Source of the DNA: Cymbidium sinense
Taxonomy: Eukaryota > Streptophyta > Magnoliopsida > Asparagales > Orchidaceae
Length of the DNA stretch: 64,000 nucleotides
Reading direction: 5' to 3'
Assembly: GCA_021442155.1 (NCBI GenBank)
Contig: CM038214.1
Coordinates: 136,624,040 to 136,688,039 of the forward strand
Below, in pieces: positions 1-11,380 of the stretch (position 1 is the first letter of the stretch; each line of letters starts with the position of its first letter). The notes under the pieces are model-generated. The model searched no databases, was not told the origin of the DNA, and saw nothing but the letters and a program-made list of their open reading frames with translations. A program made the translations under genes and the position numbers.

Positions 1-690
1 CCTCCACCTCCTTTGCCACCACCGAGGTGCCCTACCCTCCACGTAGCCTCCCATGCTGCCATACCACCAACCATATAAGGTGCATGCATATCGCCAGTAG
101 CTATGGTCCACCTACTCTTTTAGATAAGTTAAACAAACCTTATTCTTTTAAGAGGGAGGTAATCAAGAAAATCTTTAAGAACCTCTTAAAGAAACCTGAT
201 TTTCAGCTACCCGACCTAGGAGACTGGAGGAAGTAGGCAAAAGTCATGATCCAAACTTTTGCCCTTACCACCGTATGCTAGCCACATTTTGGAGGATTGC
301 TTTACATTCAAGGATTGGCTTGAACTTTCAAGACTATGTTGTCTTATCCCAAAGGAATACCTTGTGGAAACAACCTTCCATTAGGGTAATCCTTGGGGAT
401 ACAAGTGATCCTACCAAAACCAAAGAAGGTTAGGACATTTCTTTGTCTAAAACCTCTAAGAAAATATTTCAGAAAAACAAGAAGCTTTCCTTGCAAGTGT
501 CCGAGTTAGCTTAAACCTCCAACACCAAGGAAGGTTTGCAAGTTTCCAGTGCCAACTCTAGGAAATGGGAGCTCGGAACAAGTAGCATGTGACGATAGCC
601 CTTAGCTTGACCCATCTGTCCAGCTTTCAAGTGCGGCTTCCACAGCAACTTCTTCCATTTTAGCTCTTGTTTCTTCTACTAGTGTAGGAT
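1..690 (+). pseudogene. Copy A: end of gag with zinc-knuckle remnant (family 1)
   Basis: This is the left-truncated start of a Ty3/gypsy gag-pol remnant; its upstream part lies outside the window. The stretch matches 21410-21990 of the second copy almost base for base, with many small indels. Around 250-310 a zinc-knuckle-like reading is visible (N-F-C-P-Y-H-R-M-L), but a one-base loss just after it removes the downstream GH and Cys from frame. In the intact family this Cys/His motif lies between gag and protease and would bind the genomic RNA. Frameshifts and stops throughout mean no protein is made. The assignment to the gag-pol junction rests on position before protease and on the paired copy. 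Confidence 0.75.
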
Positions 691-1744
691 AAGGGCATCA
701 AATCTCTTACTCCACTCACTACTTGACTTTCTACTTTGTATCCAAATATTCCAAGAAATTGAAGAATAAAGCTGTTTGAATTACATATGTCTCTCTTGAT
801 GAGTTATCTTCTTCTATTCCTAAATAACTCTTCAAGTCTAATTAACTATAACAATTTTGATCTTCCTCTTTCGATTGAGTTGGACTTTCAACTCAAATAC
901 TATGAGTTCACCTCTTGAGATAGACTTGGAATCATCCGATTAGAGTCCCATAGAGAAGCTGTAGGTGAGCACGAAGTGCTGTAGAACCTTCCACCACCTT
1001 GCCTCAAGAGATTACCAAGTCAACCTCTAGTGGCAAGGTTCTACCTCCTAGGGCACACCTCAGATAGAGGGAAACAAGTCATTGGTCTTGAAGATCAAGC
1101 CCTTCCACAAGATGCTCCACCCTTGGATATGCTTGTGGAAGATCAAAAGGTGGACTATAATCCTTTCTCATCTAAGAAAGTTGTCATCTAAGCTAAGCAT
1201 ATATGATGCCTTTATCTTATCCAAAGAGATGAGAATCACTAATCAAGCTCTTGATCTTGAAATATGCTTAGCTCAGTGACCCATAAATGAGGAAGCACAC
1301 TATGCAAAAGAAGCCTAAGGGATCACCTTCATAGATAAAGACCTTCTTCTAGGGGACTTGGAGCACAACCGTCACCTATACATCACAGTCGACATGGACG
1401 TTACTCATGGTTCTCTTGGATTCAGTGCATCGGTAAACATTATGAGTCTAAAGACCCTTGCCTATTTGAAGATCTACACTCTTGAGGAGATAGATGATGT
1501 TGAGAGGATGATCAAGGTGAGCGGGCTTTAGGTTCTATAGTGTTACCGCTGGAGATCGGTGGCTAGAAGACTGAAGCCAAGTTCTATATCATTGATTCTA
1601 ATACTTCGTTCACTTCTTTTCCTGGTAGGCCTTGGATAAATCTGAACAAGATTGTTTCATTCTTCCTTCATCAGTGCATCAAGTTCAGAAAAGATGGAAT
1701 TGAGTACCGTGTCAATGGGGATGAAAAGCCATTCTAAGTTAGAG
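691..1744 (+). pseudogene. Copy A: linker and aspartic protease remnant
   Basis: A Ser/Thr-rich linker (about 690-1060) precedes a conserved pre-protease block (1080-1280) with readable L-R-K-L-S-S-K-L-S-I-Y-D-A, and then the retroviral-type aspartic protease (about 1370-1740). The protease would cut the gag-pol polyprotein. The active-site Asp-Ser is readable at 1419-1424, but one G is missing from the following Gly codon, so a frameshift falls inside the catalytic motif. The second copy keeps this motif intact at 22898-22909, which confirms the reading. The region is dead; domain identity is secure from order and motif. Confidence 0.8.
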
Positions 1745-2869
1745 GTTGAGATCTGAGGATGCGACCTACTATCTTTCAAAACACCTCATGAACTTGGACA
1801 AAATTCAAATGCAAATAGCAAAAGAAAATAAAATAAAAGAAAAATAAAAGAAAATGAAAAGAAAAATAAAAGTCCAAGTGAACAAGAAAGGGAATTGAAG
1901 AAGTGGATCGCATATCACATTTCCACCCATAGTTCATTCCATCATATGGACATGGGTGGGATGGCTCAACCTCCAGTAGAGGCAGGCGAAATAGAGGAAG
2001 TTCAGAGGTGGAGACCCCTAGTTGGCCTTCATCCAATAGAGGTTTCCAGTTCATAGAGTACCCTACTATTCACATAGACTTGGAATCCAGGAGGATGAGT
2101 CTAATGTGATTAGTATACCAAACCCCTCTCGGGTTCCATTGGAGGTGACTTTTGATCAGAGAGAAGACCAGGCCTCCAAGCAAAGCAAAGTATTGAATGG
2201 TTTATGTGAAACTATTAGCGGTTGGGAACCTTAGCTCTTACCTCACTTACATCTCGAAAGTTGAAGGTTTAGTAGTTAAGAAGTCCCTAAGTCTGACATG
2301 AAGCAAAAGGTTCTTTTTGGGTTCATCATCCTCAAGTCTAGAACTGATGTAGCTTGAGGAAGATACTTTTAAAGAATTAATGGAATTACCTTTTGACTTT
2401 TACTCTCTTGTGTTCAAAATCTTATACAAAGGTTTAGTTCTCACACTTGGTCCAAGCATAGTTAGAATACTTGAAAAGCTATGGAACAATAATAGGTGGG
2501 GAAGCACAATCAAGACTAAATAATTCTACATGGTCCGGTTGATGATGAAGATTATTGCCTAGTTGTTACCATTTGGAATCTAATAGTTCTTCTCACACAT
2601 CCCCAACTCTTATGAGAATGTGTGTTTAGAAACTTCGATAGATGATCTCCAAGTCAAAGGCACACCAAATTTGAAGAGGAGATTCATTCAACAATCGACA
2701 AGCTAAAAGAAATTAACCTCGGGGTAGAAGAAAATCCTCACCCGACATACATCAGTTCGTTGCTGAATGAAGAAGAGACCAATGACTTAGTTAGGGTATT
2801 GATTGAGTTTAAAGATAGCTTCACATGGAGTTATGAAGAAATGTCTGGATTATCTCTTGATGTAGCAGT
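1745..2869 (+). pseudogene. Copy A: spacer between protease and reverse transcriptase
   Basis: This is the pol stretch that joins protease to RT, matching 23220-24350 in the second copy. It begins with a Lys/Glu-rich low-complexity tract (about 1800-1900), then an acidic, charged region leading into the RT amino end. No catalytic domain is recognised here. In the Ogre group this part of pol can carry an intron; I see no convincing splice pair and do not claim one. Many stops and indels are present. Confidence 0.6.
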
Positions 2870-3640
2870 CCATAAGCTAGTAATAGATCCTAGCGTTACC
2901 CCTATTAAGCAAGCTCCTAGACCCATGTGATTAGAAATTGAACAATAGGTCATTTATGAAGTCAAGAAATTGATCGATGTTGGTTTCATCATGGAAGAAA
3001 AATATCCTACCTGGTTAGCTAGTGTCATCCCAGTTAAGAAGAAGAATGGCCAAATTTGCATTTGCATCAATTTTAGGGTCTTAAACAAGGCATGTCCTAA
3101 GGATGAGTTTCCTTTTTCTATACCAAAGTTAATGGTGGACATTGCCTCATCTCATGCAGTCTTTCATGGATGGGTCATCTATAACCAAATCAAGATGTCT
3201 TAAAGATGAAAAAACACTACTTTTCAAACCCGATTGAAATCTTCTATTATAGGGTCATGCCTTTTTAAAAATGTTGGTACATACCCATGACTCATCTTCA
3301 AAGAACTCATCCATCATCGGTTGAGTGCTACATTGATGATCTAGTAGTCAAGATTAAAAAAGGAAGACCTCTCTTTGACTTGAGTAGTTTTCAATGGTTA
3401 AGATAATATAACCTCAAAATGAATCCCCTGAAGTGTGCATTCAAAGTCACTTCAGGGAAATTCCTTGGGTTTGTTGTTCAACACCGGGGAATAGAAATAG
3501 ATCCTGAAAAGATCAAAGCCATCTTAGAAATGCCACCTCCTTGAAGTTTAACTCAACTCAGATCCTTTCAAGGATGACTGACATATCTAAGACACTTTAT
3601 CTCAAACTTATCAAGGAGATGCAAACCATTCTCAACACTT
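2870..3640 (+). pseudogene. Copy A: reverse transcriptase
   Basis: Reverse transcriptase of the Ty3/gypsy type, copying element RNA into DNA in cytoplasmic particles. The open piece 2970-3203 contains K-K-K-N-G-Q-I and L-N-K-A-C-P-K-D-E-F-P, both family hallmarks, although the usual C-x-D-F-R reads C-I-N-F-R. The catalytic Y-I-D-D is intact at 3329-3340. Next comes the palm/thumb stretch with [14 protein letters not shown] and R-G-I-E-I-D-P, typical of Tat/Ogre pol. The block around the first catalytic Asp (near 3170) has lost bases and is shifted. Broken, but the domain call is secure. Confidence 0.9.
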
Positions 3641-4440
3641 GTCAAAAAGGATGCCAAGTTCAAGTGGGATGACAAGTGCCGATGCTTTGAAGACATCAAA
3701 GAGTACTTGGTGGGCCAGTTCTATCTATCCGTAGCCATTGATCCTTTACACTGCTGCATTGGATGACTCTCTCGATGCTCTGTTGGCCCAAACCAATGAT
3801 GATGGGAAGGAAAGCGCTCTATACTACCATAGGCATCGTCTGATCCTTGCTGAAGCAAATTAGCCACCTATTGAGAAACATTGCCTAGCTTTGATCTTTG
3901 CATCTCAGAAGCTATGACACTACATGCTTCTTCATAAGATGAACTTGATCTAAAAACCAATCCACTATCTCATGACATTAACACTTTTGGCGTTTGGCTC
4001 GTTGGTCCATGATATACTCTAGTTTGATATCACATTTGTACCCGTGAGGTAAAAGATAGCATATTTCTTAGCAACACACCCACTTCTTACTGATTCTCTG
4101 AACAAATCATGAACTTAGGGGAGGCCGACAACCACCGATGGGAGATGTATTTTGATGGTGCTGCTTCTTTTCTTAAAGGTGAAGCACCATGATCTATTCT
4201 CCGAAAGCGGTAGGAATAGTTCTTCTAACTCCAAATCTGATGTGATGAGATTCTCATACTATCTTTCCAACCACCATGAAGGCGAGTATGAGGCTTTGAT
4301 TGGGTTTGAGTTAGCCATCACTATCGCATCAGAGCATCAACATCTTTGGGATTCTCGGTTGGTCATCAACAGATTATGGTCCTACCGTTCTCAAACCCAA
4401 GCTTCATCACTCGGTATACCATGAAGTTGTTGGCCAATTC
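3641..4440 (+). pseudogene. Copy A: RNase H plus second (archaeal-type) RNase H
   Basis: Two RNase H modules follow RT. The first (about 3650-3960) is the ordinary gypsy one, with readable I-E-K-H-C-L-A-L-I-F-A. The second starts with M-Y-F-D-G-A at 4145-4162, where the Asp (4154-4156) is the first catalytic residue, and continues with E-Y-E-A-L near 4285 and a D-S-R-L-V-I-N block near 4350. A second, archaeal-type RNase H after the first is a known mark of the plant Tat lineage. RNase H removes the RNA strand after copying. Stops and frameshifts interrupt both modules; lineage placement is an inference from this order. Confidence 0.8.
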
Positions 4441-5844
4441 AAGTTACCATCTACAAGGTTCTCAGTAGATAATGCAATGCTTGGCCAAACTTTCCAAAGA
4501 GTTGGCATGTCGAGATGAGTCCATTTCAATAAGGGTCCAAAATAGACAAGTCCTATATTGATTGAACTCATCGAGACTTTCTCAAGGAGGTTATCATTGC
4601 CAAAATGGACAAGAGAGATTGGAGGCAACATTCATAGATTACTTGAACAGCAAACTACCTCAAGAAATCTCAAGCCCATCAGGTGAAATAGAGAGCTCTT
4701 TCCTATGCTCTTGTTCAAGGCACCCTGTACCATGATCCTTTGACCAAATGTGGTTACATTGTTTAGAAAAACATGAACTCCATTGCATTGTAATTGAGGT
4801 ACAATCAGGTCTATCTGGAGGGCATCAATCCGGTTTGAAGATGAAGTCAAAGATCAAAAGACTTGGATACTACTGGCCTTCTATGATCACAGATTACATG
4901 GATGTAGCTAGGAGATGCCATCAGTGTCAGGTGCACGGTATGGTCCTCCACCAACCACCCAACATTCTACACCTTACTTTGGCTTCATGGCCATTTGAGT
5001 GTTGGGGTACCAATATTGTAGGTCTGATCAATCCACTTTCTTCCAAGGGGCATCAATTCATCTTAGCTACTACTGACTACTTTTCCAAGTAGCAGAAGCC
5101 ATCCCACTCAGAGAGGTCACAGCTCACCATGTGCTTTAATTTTTAGAACCATATATATAGGTTGGGTGCCTTGATGAATTATATTTGATAATATGCATTC
5201 AAAAGCATGAAGATCACCTTTCAGAAGACACGTTATAGATTGAAGATACTCCACCATCTACTACCCCAGAGCTAATGGTTTAGCAGAAGCATTCAACAAA
5301 ACTCTCATCCAGATACTGAAGAAGACTCTTGATGATAATGAATAATAGTGGAACGAGCAGTTGGTTGAAGCCTTGTGGGCCTATCACACCATATACTAAA
5401 CTCCAACTCAGTCTACCCCATTTTCTTAAGTGTATGGGTCCAAAGTTGTTCTTCCTTTAGAAGTTCAACTCCCATCACTAAGGATAGCATTGGGTAATAA
5501 GATCACTACAGAGCAGAATGCAAAGTTGTGGTTAGAAGAGCTCGAAGGTTTGGAGGAAAGTCGACTATGGGTGTGCAGAACCTCGAGTTATACAAGGCAA
5601 AAATGATTCAAGCTCACAACAAGCTGATCCATCCTAGGTCTTTTCCAGTAGGAGAACTTGTGTTAGTCCTGAGGAGACCAATTATTGCCCATTGAAAGAT
5701 GGGAGGCAAGTTTGAACCCACTTGGGAAGGCCCTATGTCATAGAGAAGGCCTACCAAAGAGAATCTTATCGGCTTATTGATTGTAAAGGGGAACACCCGA
5801 TGCTTCCAATTAATGGGCTCTATCTATAGAAATATTACCCATGA
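4441..5844 (+). pseudogene. Copy A: integrase and pol carboxy end
   Basis: Integrase inserts the cDNA into host DNA. The longest open piece (4748-5092) holds the zinc-finger end, with C-H-Q-C at 4916-4927, and the start of the catalytic core, where the expected W-G-x-D-I-V-G reads G-T-N-I-V-G: the first catalytic Asp is changed to Asn. The D-N-G block near 5190 has lost bases. The last catalytic Glu survives in G-L-A-E-A-F at 5277-5291. The carboxy end (about 5620-5840) reads F-E-P-T-W-E-G-P-Y-V and K-Y-Y-P, stopping at 5842-5844. No chromodomain follows, as expected for Tat rather than chromovirus elements. Confidence 0.88.
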
Positions 5845-7085
5845 AACAAAACTTGTTTGAAAATAATTCATTAATAAAAAGAACAAAATATGATATCATT
5901 CATCAAATCTTCTCTTCTTTTTGAAGTGTTGTTTGCTTGTCTTGTGAATCCGCCATGATGTGTTTAGGGTAGGTGTAAGAGTCCCCCAGTGGCATCCTAT
6001 CCCTCTTTCACAACACAAACACAATTTTCCAATGCTATTAGAATAGGCATAAGAGAATCCTAGAGGCATCCTATTTCGATTAGCATAACTAAGTTAGGTG
6101 TGAGAGAACCCAAGCGGCATCCTTTGTTAGTGGGAATTCTTGTTGCCATCCATAGCATCATTTCATAATTCCCCAGTGTGTTTTATGGTAGGTGTAAGAG
6201 ACCACCAGAGGCATCCTATTCCTTTTAACACATGCACAAAACAAACACAAATCTTTTTTCTTGAGCTATTTTGATGTGGGAGCAAGCCCCTTGTGGCACT
6301 CACTCATTAGCTGCTCTAGGTTGAGTCTACATGCTACCTCGCTAGTTTGTCACCCCAGTGGTCATTTGTTTGGAAGATGTGCGTCCCCATGCTTTCTTCC
6401 TAACTAGATCATTGCAAACCAATGAGCACCTTGTTAGTATGGTAGGCTTCACTGCCCAACCAATAAGCTACCTCATGCTGACTTTGTTTAAGAAGATGTG
6501 AGTCCCTATGCTTTCTTCTTGAACTAGCCATCATGTTCTAACTAGGTCGAGTATATTTAAGGCTTAGGGTAAGTCCCTCAGAGGCTCCTTTCCTCTTGAC
6601 TACTCTTGGGTTGATATAAGTCCCCTAGTGGCATTCACTCAGTAGTTCCCTAAGTCGGATAGCACTGTCGAGAGAAGATGACTATCCCAGTCAATCGCTA
6701 TAGAGGATGTGAGTCCCGAGCTTTCTTCCTAGGCGATTGTGCAAATGGGCACCTTAGGTTGGTTAATGTTGCTATCGATAGTGACTCACCTGGTGAGTAC
6801 ACCACTCTTGACAAATATGAGTCTCCATGCTTTCTCATTGAGTTGGACATCGAATGCCTATTGAATATATGACTAGCCATGTCATTTTCTCCAGGGTGTT
6901 GGATTAAGCCCTTACAGGCCCCATCCCCTGTGAGCACTCTATTTGGATTAAGTCCTTTTGTGACCATATTTAGACACTACCCAGGTTACCTTTGGATTGG
7001 ACAGTTCCTTTTTCCATGTAGCCACCCCTGTGGTTGGAGAATTTGTTCAATAGATGCATAGATTCTTCCTTGGTTCAGTAAATTT
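5845..7085 (+). other. Copy A: 3' untranslated region, truncated
   Basis: Non-coding sequence after pol, equivalent to 27360-28550 in the second copy. It carries repeated short phrases: a GGTGTAAGAG...GGCATCCTAT type near 5975, 6050, 6100 and 6190, and a GATGTGAGTCC...GCTTTCTTC type near 6372, 6495, 6707 and 6818. Short open frames inside it are not shared with the second copy. Similarity to the second copy stops near 7085, where the sequence passes directly into inverted leader repeats. The rest of the 3' region and the 3' LTR of copy A are therefore missing. Confidence 0.7.
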
Positions 7086-7875
7086 GGATGTTTTGGAGGA
7101 GAGTCTTTTGCCATTTGATTTTGATTTTAGGACCCATACTCAACCAAATTAGGTAGGTTGGGTGGGTTCAAAAGATTTCTTTCTTTTTGGAGATTGTTTA
7201 CATTTTATGTTTTTTGTTTGAAAATATGGATGGTTTGAAAGAATCACTACTTAGCAAATTTGGGTTTACTAAGAAGAGGTTGTGATTGTATGTTTGAAAT
7301 ATTTTTTGCTTGTGAACATTTCATTGTGTGATATTTTGATTTGAAAAATGGGGATTCTTATTTAACAAATTGTGTATGTTAAGTAGAGGCCACATGTGTT
7401 TGATTTGTGATTGAAGATGAGACTTTCACTTTAACAAATTTGGTATGTTGATTGAAAGCCAAATATAATTGTGAGATTGATTTTCTTTTCTTTGAAGATG
7501 GGAGTCTCACTTAACAAATTTGGTATGTTAAGTGAAAATCTCAAATGTGTTTGAGATATCTTTGTTTTTCTTTGAAAATGAACTCTTACTTAACAAATTT
7601 GGTATGTTAAGTGAAAGCTCAAGTGTGGTTGATATAAAAAATTGGATCTTTATTTAACAAATTTGGTATGTTAAAATAGGGATCAAATGTGTGTTGAAAA
7701 GAGACCCTCACTTAACAAATTTAGTATATTAAGTGAAAGACTAAATGTGTTTGATTTGTTTTGTTGGATCCCACTTAGAAATTTGGTGTGTTAAGTGGAA
7801 ATCCAAGCATAATATGACTTGAGAATGAGATTTCTTTACAAATTTGGTATGTTAAGTGGGAATCTAATATGGCAT
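7086..7875 (-). repeat. Element M leader hairpin repeats, left half
   Basis: About nine degenerate units, each with a short hairpin of the form CACTTAAC / GTTAAGTG around a loop like AAATTTGGTAT (clear at 7509, 7588, 7653, 7710). These are the reverse complement of the units at 16200-18850, which lie just after the primer-binding site of element G. I therefore read them as the 5' leader of a minus-strand relative (M). The array resumes in the same orientation at 37964, so element G interrupts it. Confidence 0.75.
7871..7875. repeat. Target-site duplication, left copy (GGCAT)
   Basis: The five bases immediately before the TGTTGACC start of the left LTR are GGCAT. The same five bases occur at 37967-37971, three bases beyond the TACCA end of the right LTR. 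A 5-bp duplication is normal for Ty3/gypsy integration. The three extra bases (ATA) on the right may belong to the LTR end or be a later change. Confidence 0.65.
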
Positions 7876-8169
7876 TGTTGACCTCATTTTTTAGAATGAG
7901 CTCTCAACCCCTCCATCTTAGACATAGGACTCCTCTTAGAATTTAGAGTTCCTTAGTCTTAAGACACATCTAGTGATTAGGTGGACACTCAACCCTAACC
8001 AAGCTTAAAAGTTAGCCATACAAATAGGTCATGCTTTAGGGGTGCTAGGAAAATTTCCTACCCTTAGCTCAAACCATTCATCGCTTTCCATCTTTCAAGT
8101 CAAACTCCAAATCAATCTTAATTGATTTTCTCCAAACTCAAATCAATTCCATGATTGAAATTCATGATT

Positions 8170-9130
8170 GAAATCTATGATTGAAACCCATGATTAAAAT
8201 CCATCAAAGTTCCTAAGCTCAAATTTTCCTAAGTTCTTAATCTTCCCTTGAGGACTTAACCAAAATCATGATCAAAACCAATTCAAACTTTGAGATTTTC
8301 TCATAATTCATTTATACACTCATTTATATTCACATATATAAATGAAATATAAATTCAAACCAATCAAACTAAACTAAAAATTTAAAATCAATTCATCAAA
8401 TTTTCTTAAGTTGTAATTTTTCATTTCTTGGACTTAGCAATCATCATCAAATCAATTCAAACTCATTGATTTTCTAAAACTCATTTATATTCTCATTTAT
8501 ATTTACATATATAAATGAAATATAAATATCAATCAATCAATCAAATCTTCAAATTAAATTCCAACTCAATCCATCAAAATTTCCTAAGTCCTTTAATTTT
8601 CATTAATGGACTTAGCCAAAATCTTGATCAAACCATTTCAAAGTCATGAGATTTTCTCATAATTTATTTATATCCTCATTTATATTTACATATATAAATG
8701 AAATATAAATTCAAACCGATCAAACTAAACTCAAAATTCCAACTCAATCCATCAAATTTTTCTAAGTCCCTTAATTTTCCATTAAACGACTTATCCAAAA
8801 TCTTGATCAAACCATTTCAAAGTCATGGATTTTCCTCATAATTCATTTTATCTCATTTATATTCACATATATAAATGAAATATGAATATAAATCAATCAA
8901 ACCAAACACAAAAATTCAAACTTCAAACTCCAAAATTTTCCAAAGTCCCTTAAATCCTTCTTAATGGACTTAGCCTAAATCATGATTAAACCACTTCAAA
9001 TTCATGAAATTTTCTCATGATCAATTTTATTCTCATTTATATTCACATATATAAATGAAATATAAATTCAAACAATCAAAACCAATTCCAGAAATCAAAC
9101 TCAAATCAACTCATAATCCAATCTAAGTCT
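8170..9130 (+). repeat. ~180-bp tandem repeats with 10-bp-stem hairpin (LTR A)
   Basis: About five tandem units near the 5' end of the LTR. Each contains the phrase ACTTA(A/G)CCAAAATC(A/T)TGATC and an AT-rich hairpin with left arm TCATTTATAT and right arm ATATAAATGA, six bases apart; the first is at 8320-8345, with others near 8490, 8675, 8855 and 9035. The hairpin is kept while the sequence between drifts. The right LTR has the same array (30410-31260) with one unit replaced by a TA run. Confidence 0.8.
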
Positions 9131-9414
9131 TTCAAGTCAAAATCTTGAACTTAACAAATCAATTTCAAATCAAGCCAAACTCTTGATTTTCTCTCATGAT
9201 TCAATCAAACCTACAATCATGAGTCCATATATAAATACAAACTTTAATCACTCAATCAAAACCCAAGTCAAAAATCAAAGCCAAAACCCCTTCATATTCT
9301 TCCTTTGAATATGAAATTGTCAAATGGATCAAAACCCATTTGACTTCAAACCACTTGTAAATGGATTTATATTTCAATCATAAGTCCATATACAAGATCA
9401 ATCAAGCTCAAATC

Positions 9415-10260
9415 AAGCTTTGACCAAGCCATTTGACCCACTTAGGCTCACTTGACCCAAAGTGACCTAAAGTACCCTTATGAGTCAAATTCTAATCTTA
9501 ACCAAATTGGATTGAACCAAACTCATCTATGCCTCTCATCATGATCAACAATCAACATGGGATGATCAATCAATCAAATTGGGTCAAACCAAGTCAAACT
9601 AAGGTTGACCAAGTCAACACTTAGCAAAATGAAACATAACATAGCCAAATTCCATAGGCCAAATTGATTGAAACCATTGATCTAAGTTCACTCATGACTT
9701 ATGTTTGAACTTGAAGCCAACATTTGAGCCTAACCTAGCCTAATTGGCCACTTGAAGTTGACCCAACTTGACCTAAAGTCAAAATGTGTCAAAATTTGAT
9801 CTAAGCCAAATTGATTCAAACCAATGGGTCAAGTTCATTCCAAATCACTTGTTGAACTTGACCAAAGCCTCAATTGGCCAACTAGACCTAACCTAAAGAC
9901 CTTGACCTTGACCTCCTAAAGGGGTGTTGAGCCAAATTTGAACTTAACCAAAATTGATTGGAAACAAAGATACCAATCCACTCCATATGACTAACCTAAC
10001 CTAAACCTATCCTTGACCTACCTCAAATAGGTCAAATGGGTCAAATAGGTCAACTTGACCCATTTGACCTAAATGAAGTCATATGAGCCAAATTCAAAAC
10101 TATACCAAATTGAATCAAACCAAAGCACCAAAACATTTCAAATGATCATATGAACTTGACCCAACCTTGGTTTGACCCAATTTGACCAATTGGTCAACTT
10201 GACCCAAGTTGACTCATTTTGACCTAAATGGATCAACATGAGCCAAACCTTATCAAATGA
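9415..10260 (+). promoter_or_regulatory. TTGACC-rich zone in LTR A
   Basis: By eye about two dozen TTGACC/TTGACT or reverse GGTCAA motifs occur in about 850 bp, often as pairs such as CTTGACCCAAGTTGAC. The zone lies upstream of the more GC-rich middle of the LTR. TTGAC(C/T) is the W-box core bound by plant WRKY factors, so stress-responsive control of the LTR is possible. It may equally be a simple-sequence expansion. The right LTR has the same zone (31540-32400). Confidence 0.5.
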
Positions 10261-11259
10261 ATTCTAAATCTCATGAAACTTGGCCAAACCTAGTTTCTCC
10301 ACATACCCAATATATCCAAATTAAAAAATTATGACCATTCTACCCTAGGCCATAGAACAAATTTTGGCTTAAACCATGGGTATCATATCCACTTGAGGCT
10401 TTCCTAATAGCTCAAGGGGACATAATGAGAGTGGTGCACCCAACCCAATGGGTTTGGGTCACCAGCTCAAGACCAAACCCAAAAGGGTCAAAATGGCAAA
10501 TTCAAAATCCATCTCCTCAACTTCAAGCACATGGGAGGTTGGCATTCCACTCAAGGCCTCAAATCGACCATGTGCAAATATCTCATCAAACAACCCTCCC
10601 ATTGTGGACAATTGGATCAAAATGGCAAAATAGGCTTGCGTAGATCCTTCAAGGGAGATATACTCCCCTAATCAAATTCAAAACTATCGGTCCTCATTTG
10701 ATTAAACCTAGGAAGTCAAAGAAGATTCCTCGACCTCCTCAAGCTTCTAGAGTGAAATCAAATCTCATCTTCTCATTTTGCAGTGTGAAAATAGGGAGCT
10801 CACTTGAACTCAACTTTCTCCACACACTAAAAATCCCAATTTCTCTTGCACAGGACCCCATCCAAGCTCACCCAAGCTTCCATTGGGTTCACATAGCAAG
10901 GAGAGCAATTGGATCAAGGCCAAGGATCTTCAAGTGGTGTTGGTCCATAGAGCAAGTTACTCAATCCCAAGGCCTAGGAATTTCAACAAGGCTTCGTCTC
11001 CCCCAGACAAAGCTACCTCATCGATCTTGAGTGCCAGTGATCACCTCCATGAGGTATGAAATTTTTCAACCACCTAGCATAGGAGGTGTTGGTCCTTTGT
11101 GAAAAGAATTTTTAATTCAAGCAAATCCCATCATTGGATGTGCTGCTCATTCCCTTTAGATGGTGTGGGTTAAATTTGGTTTGAATCGCTTCGAATCGGA
11201 TCTTCCCTAGATCATGGATGACCTCTATTGATCTAAGGGGAAGAACTGGAGAGATCTCA

Positions 11260-11288
11260 GCCATCCATCCATATTTTGGATGGACGGC
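11260..11288 (+). other. Hairpin 1 in LTR A
   Basis: Left arm GCCATCCATCC (11260-11270) and right arm GGATGGACGGC (11278-11288) pair over 11 positions with one mismatch and a 7-base loop. The right LTR keeps it at 33481-33509 with minor changes. It sits about 50 bases before a second hairpin, in the most GC-rich part of the LTR. Role unknown; an RNA-level signal near the transcript ends is possible. Confidence 0.65.
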
Positions 11289-11340
11289 CAAGATTATTCC
11301 ACGTTTAGAATTTCTAATATCCTTTTTAAAACCATGGAGA

Positions 11341-11380
11341 GATCTCAGGTTGTCCGATCTTTGATCGGACAGTAGAGATC
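11341..11380 (+). other. Hairpin 2 in LTR A (nested)
   Basis: Inner arms TGTCCGATC (11351-11359) and GATCGGACA (11363-11371) pair perfectly around TTT. Outer arms GATCTC (11341-11346) and GAGATC (11375-11380) pair as well. The right LTR keeps the inner stem at 33571-33595 with one mismatch, but not the outer arms. Confidence 0.7.

Noticed and set aside
6678..7061. Short ORFs in the 3' region of copy A
   Set aside because: The second copy (28180-28550) does not preserve either frame, and both strands are open by chance.
10425..11030. Small ORFs inside LTR A as an LTR-encoded protein
   Set aside because: The matching part of LTR B (32620-33100) does not keep the frames, and the sequence has no recognisable domain.
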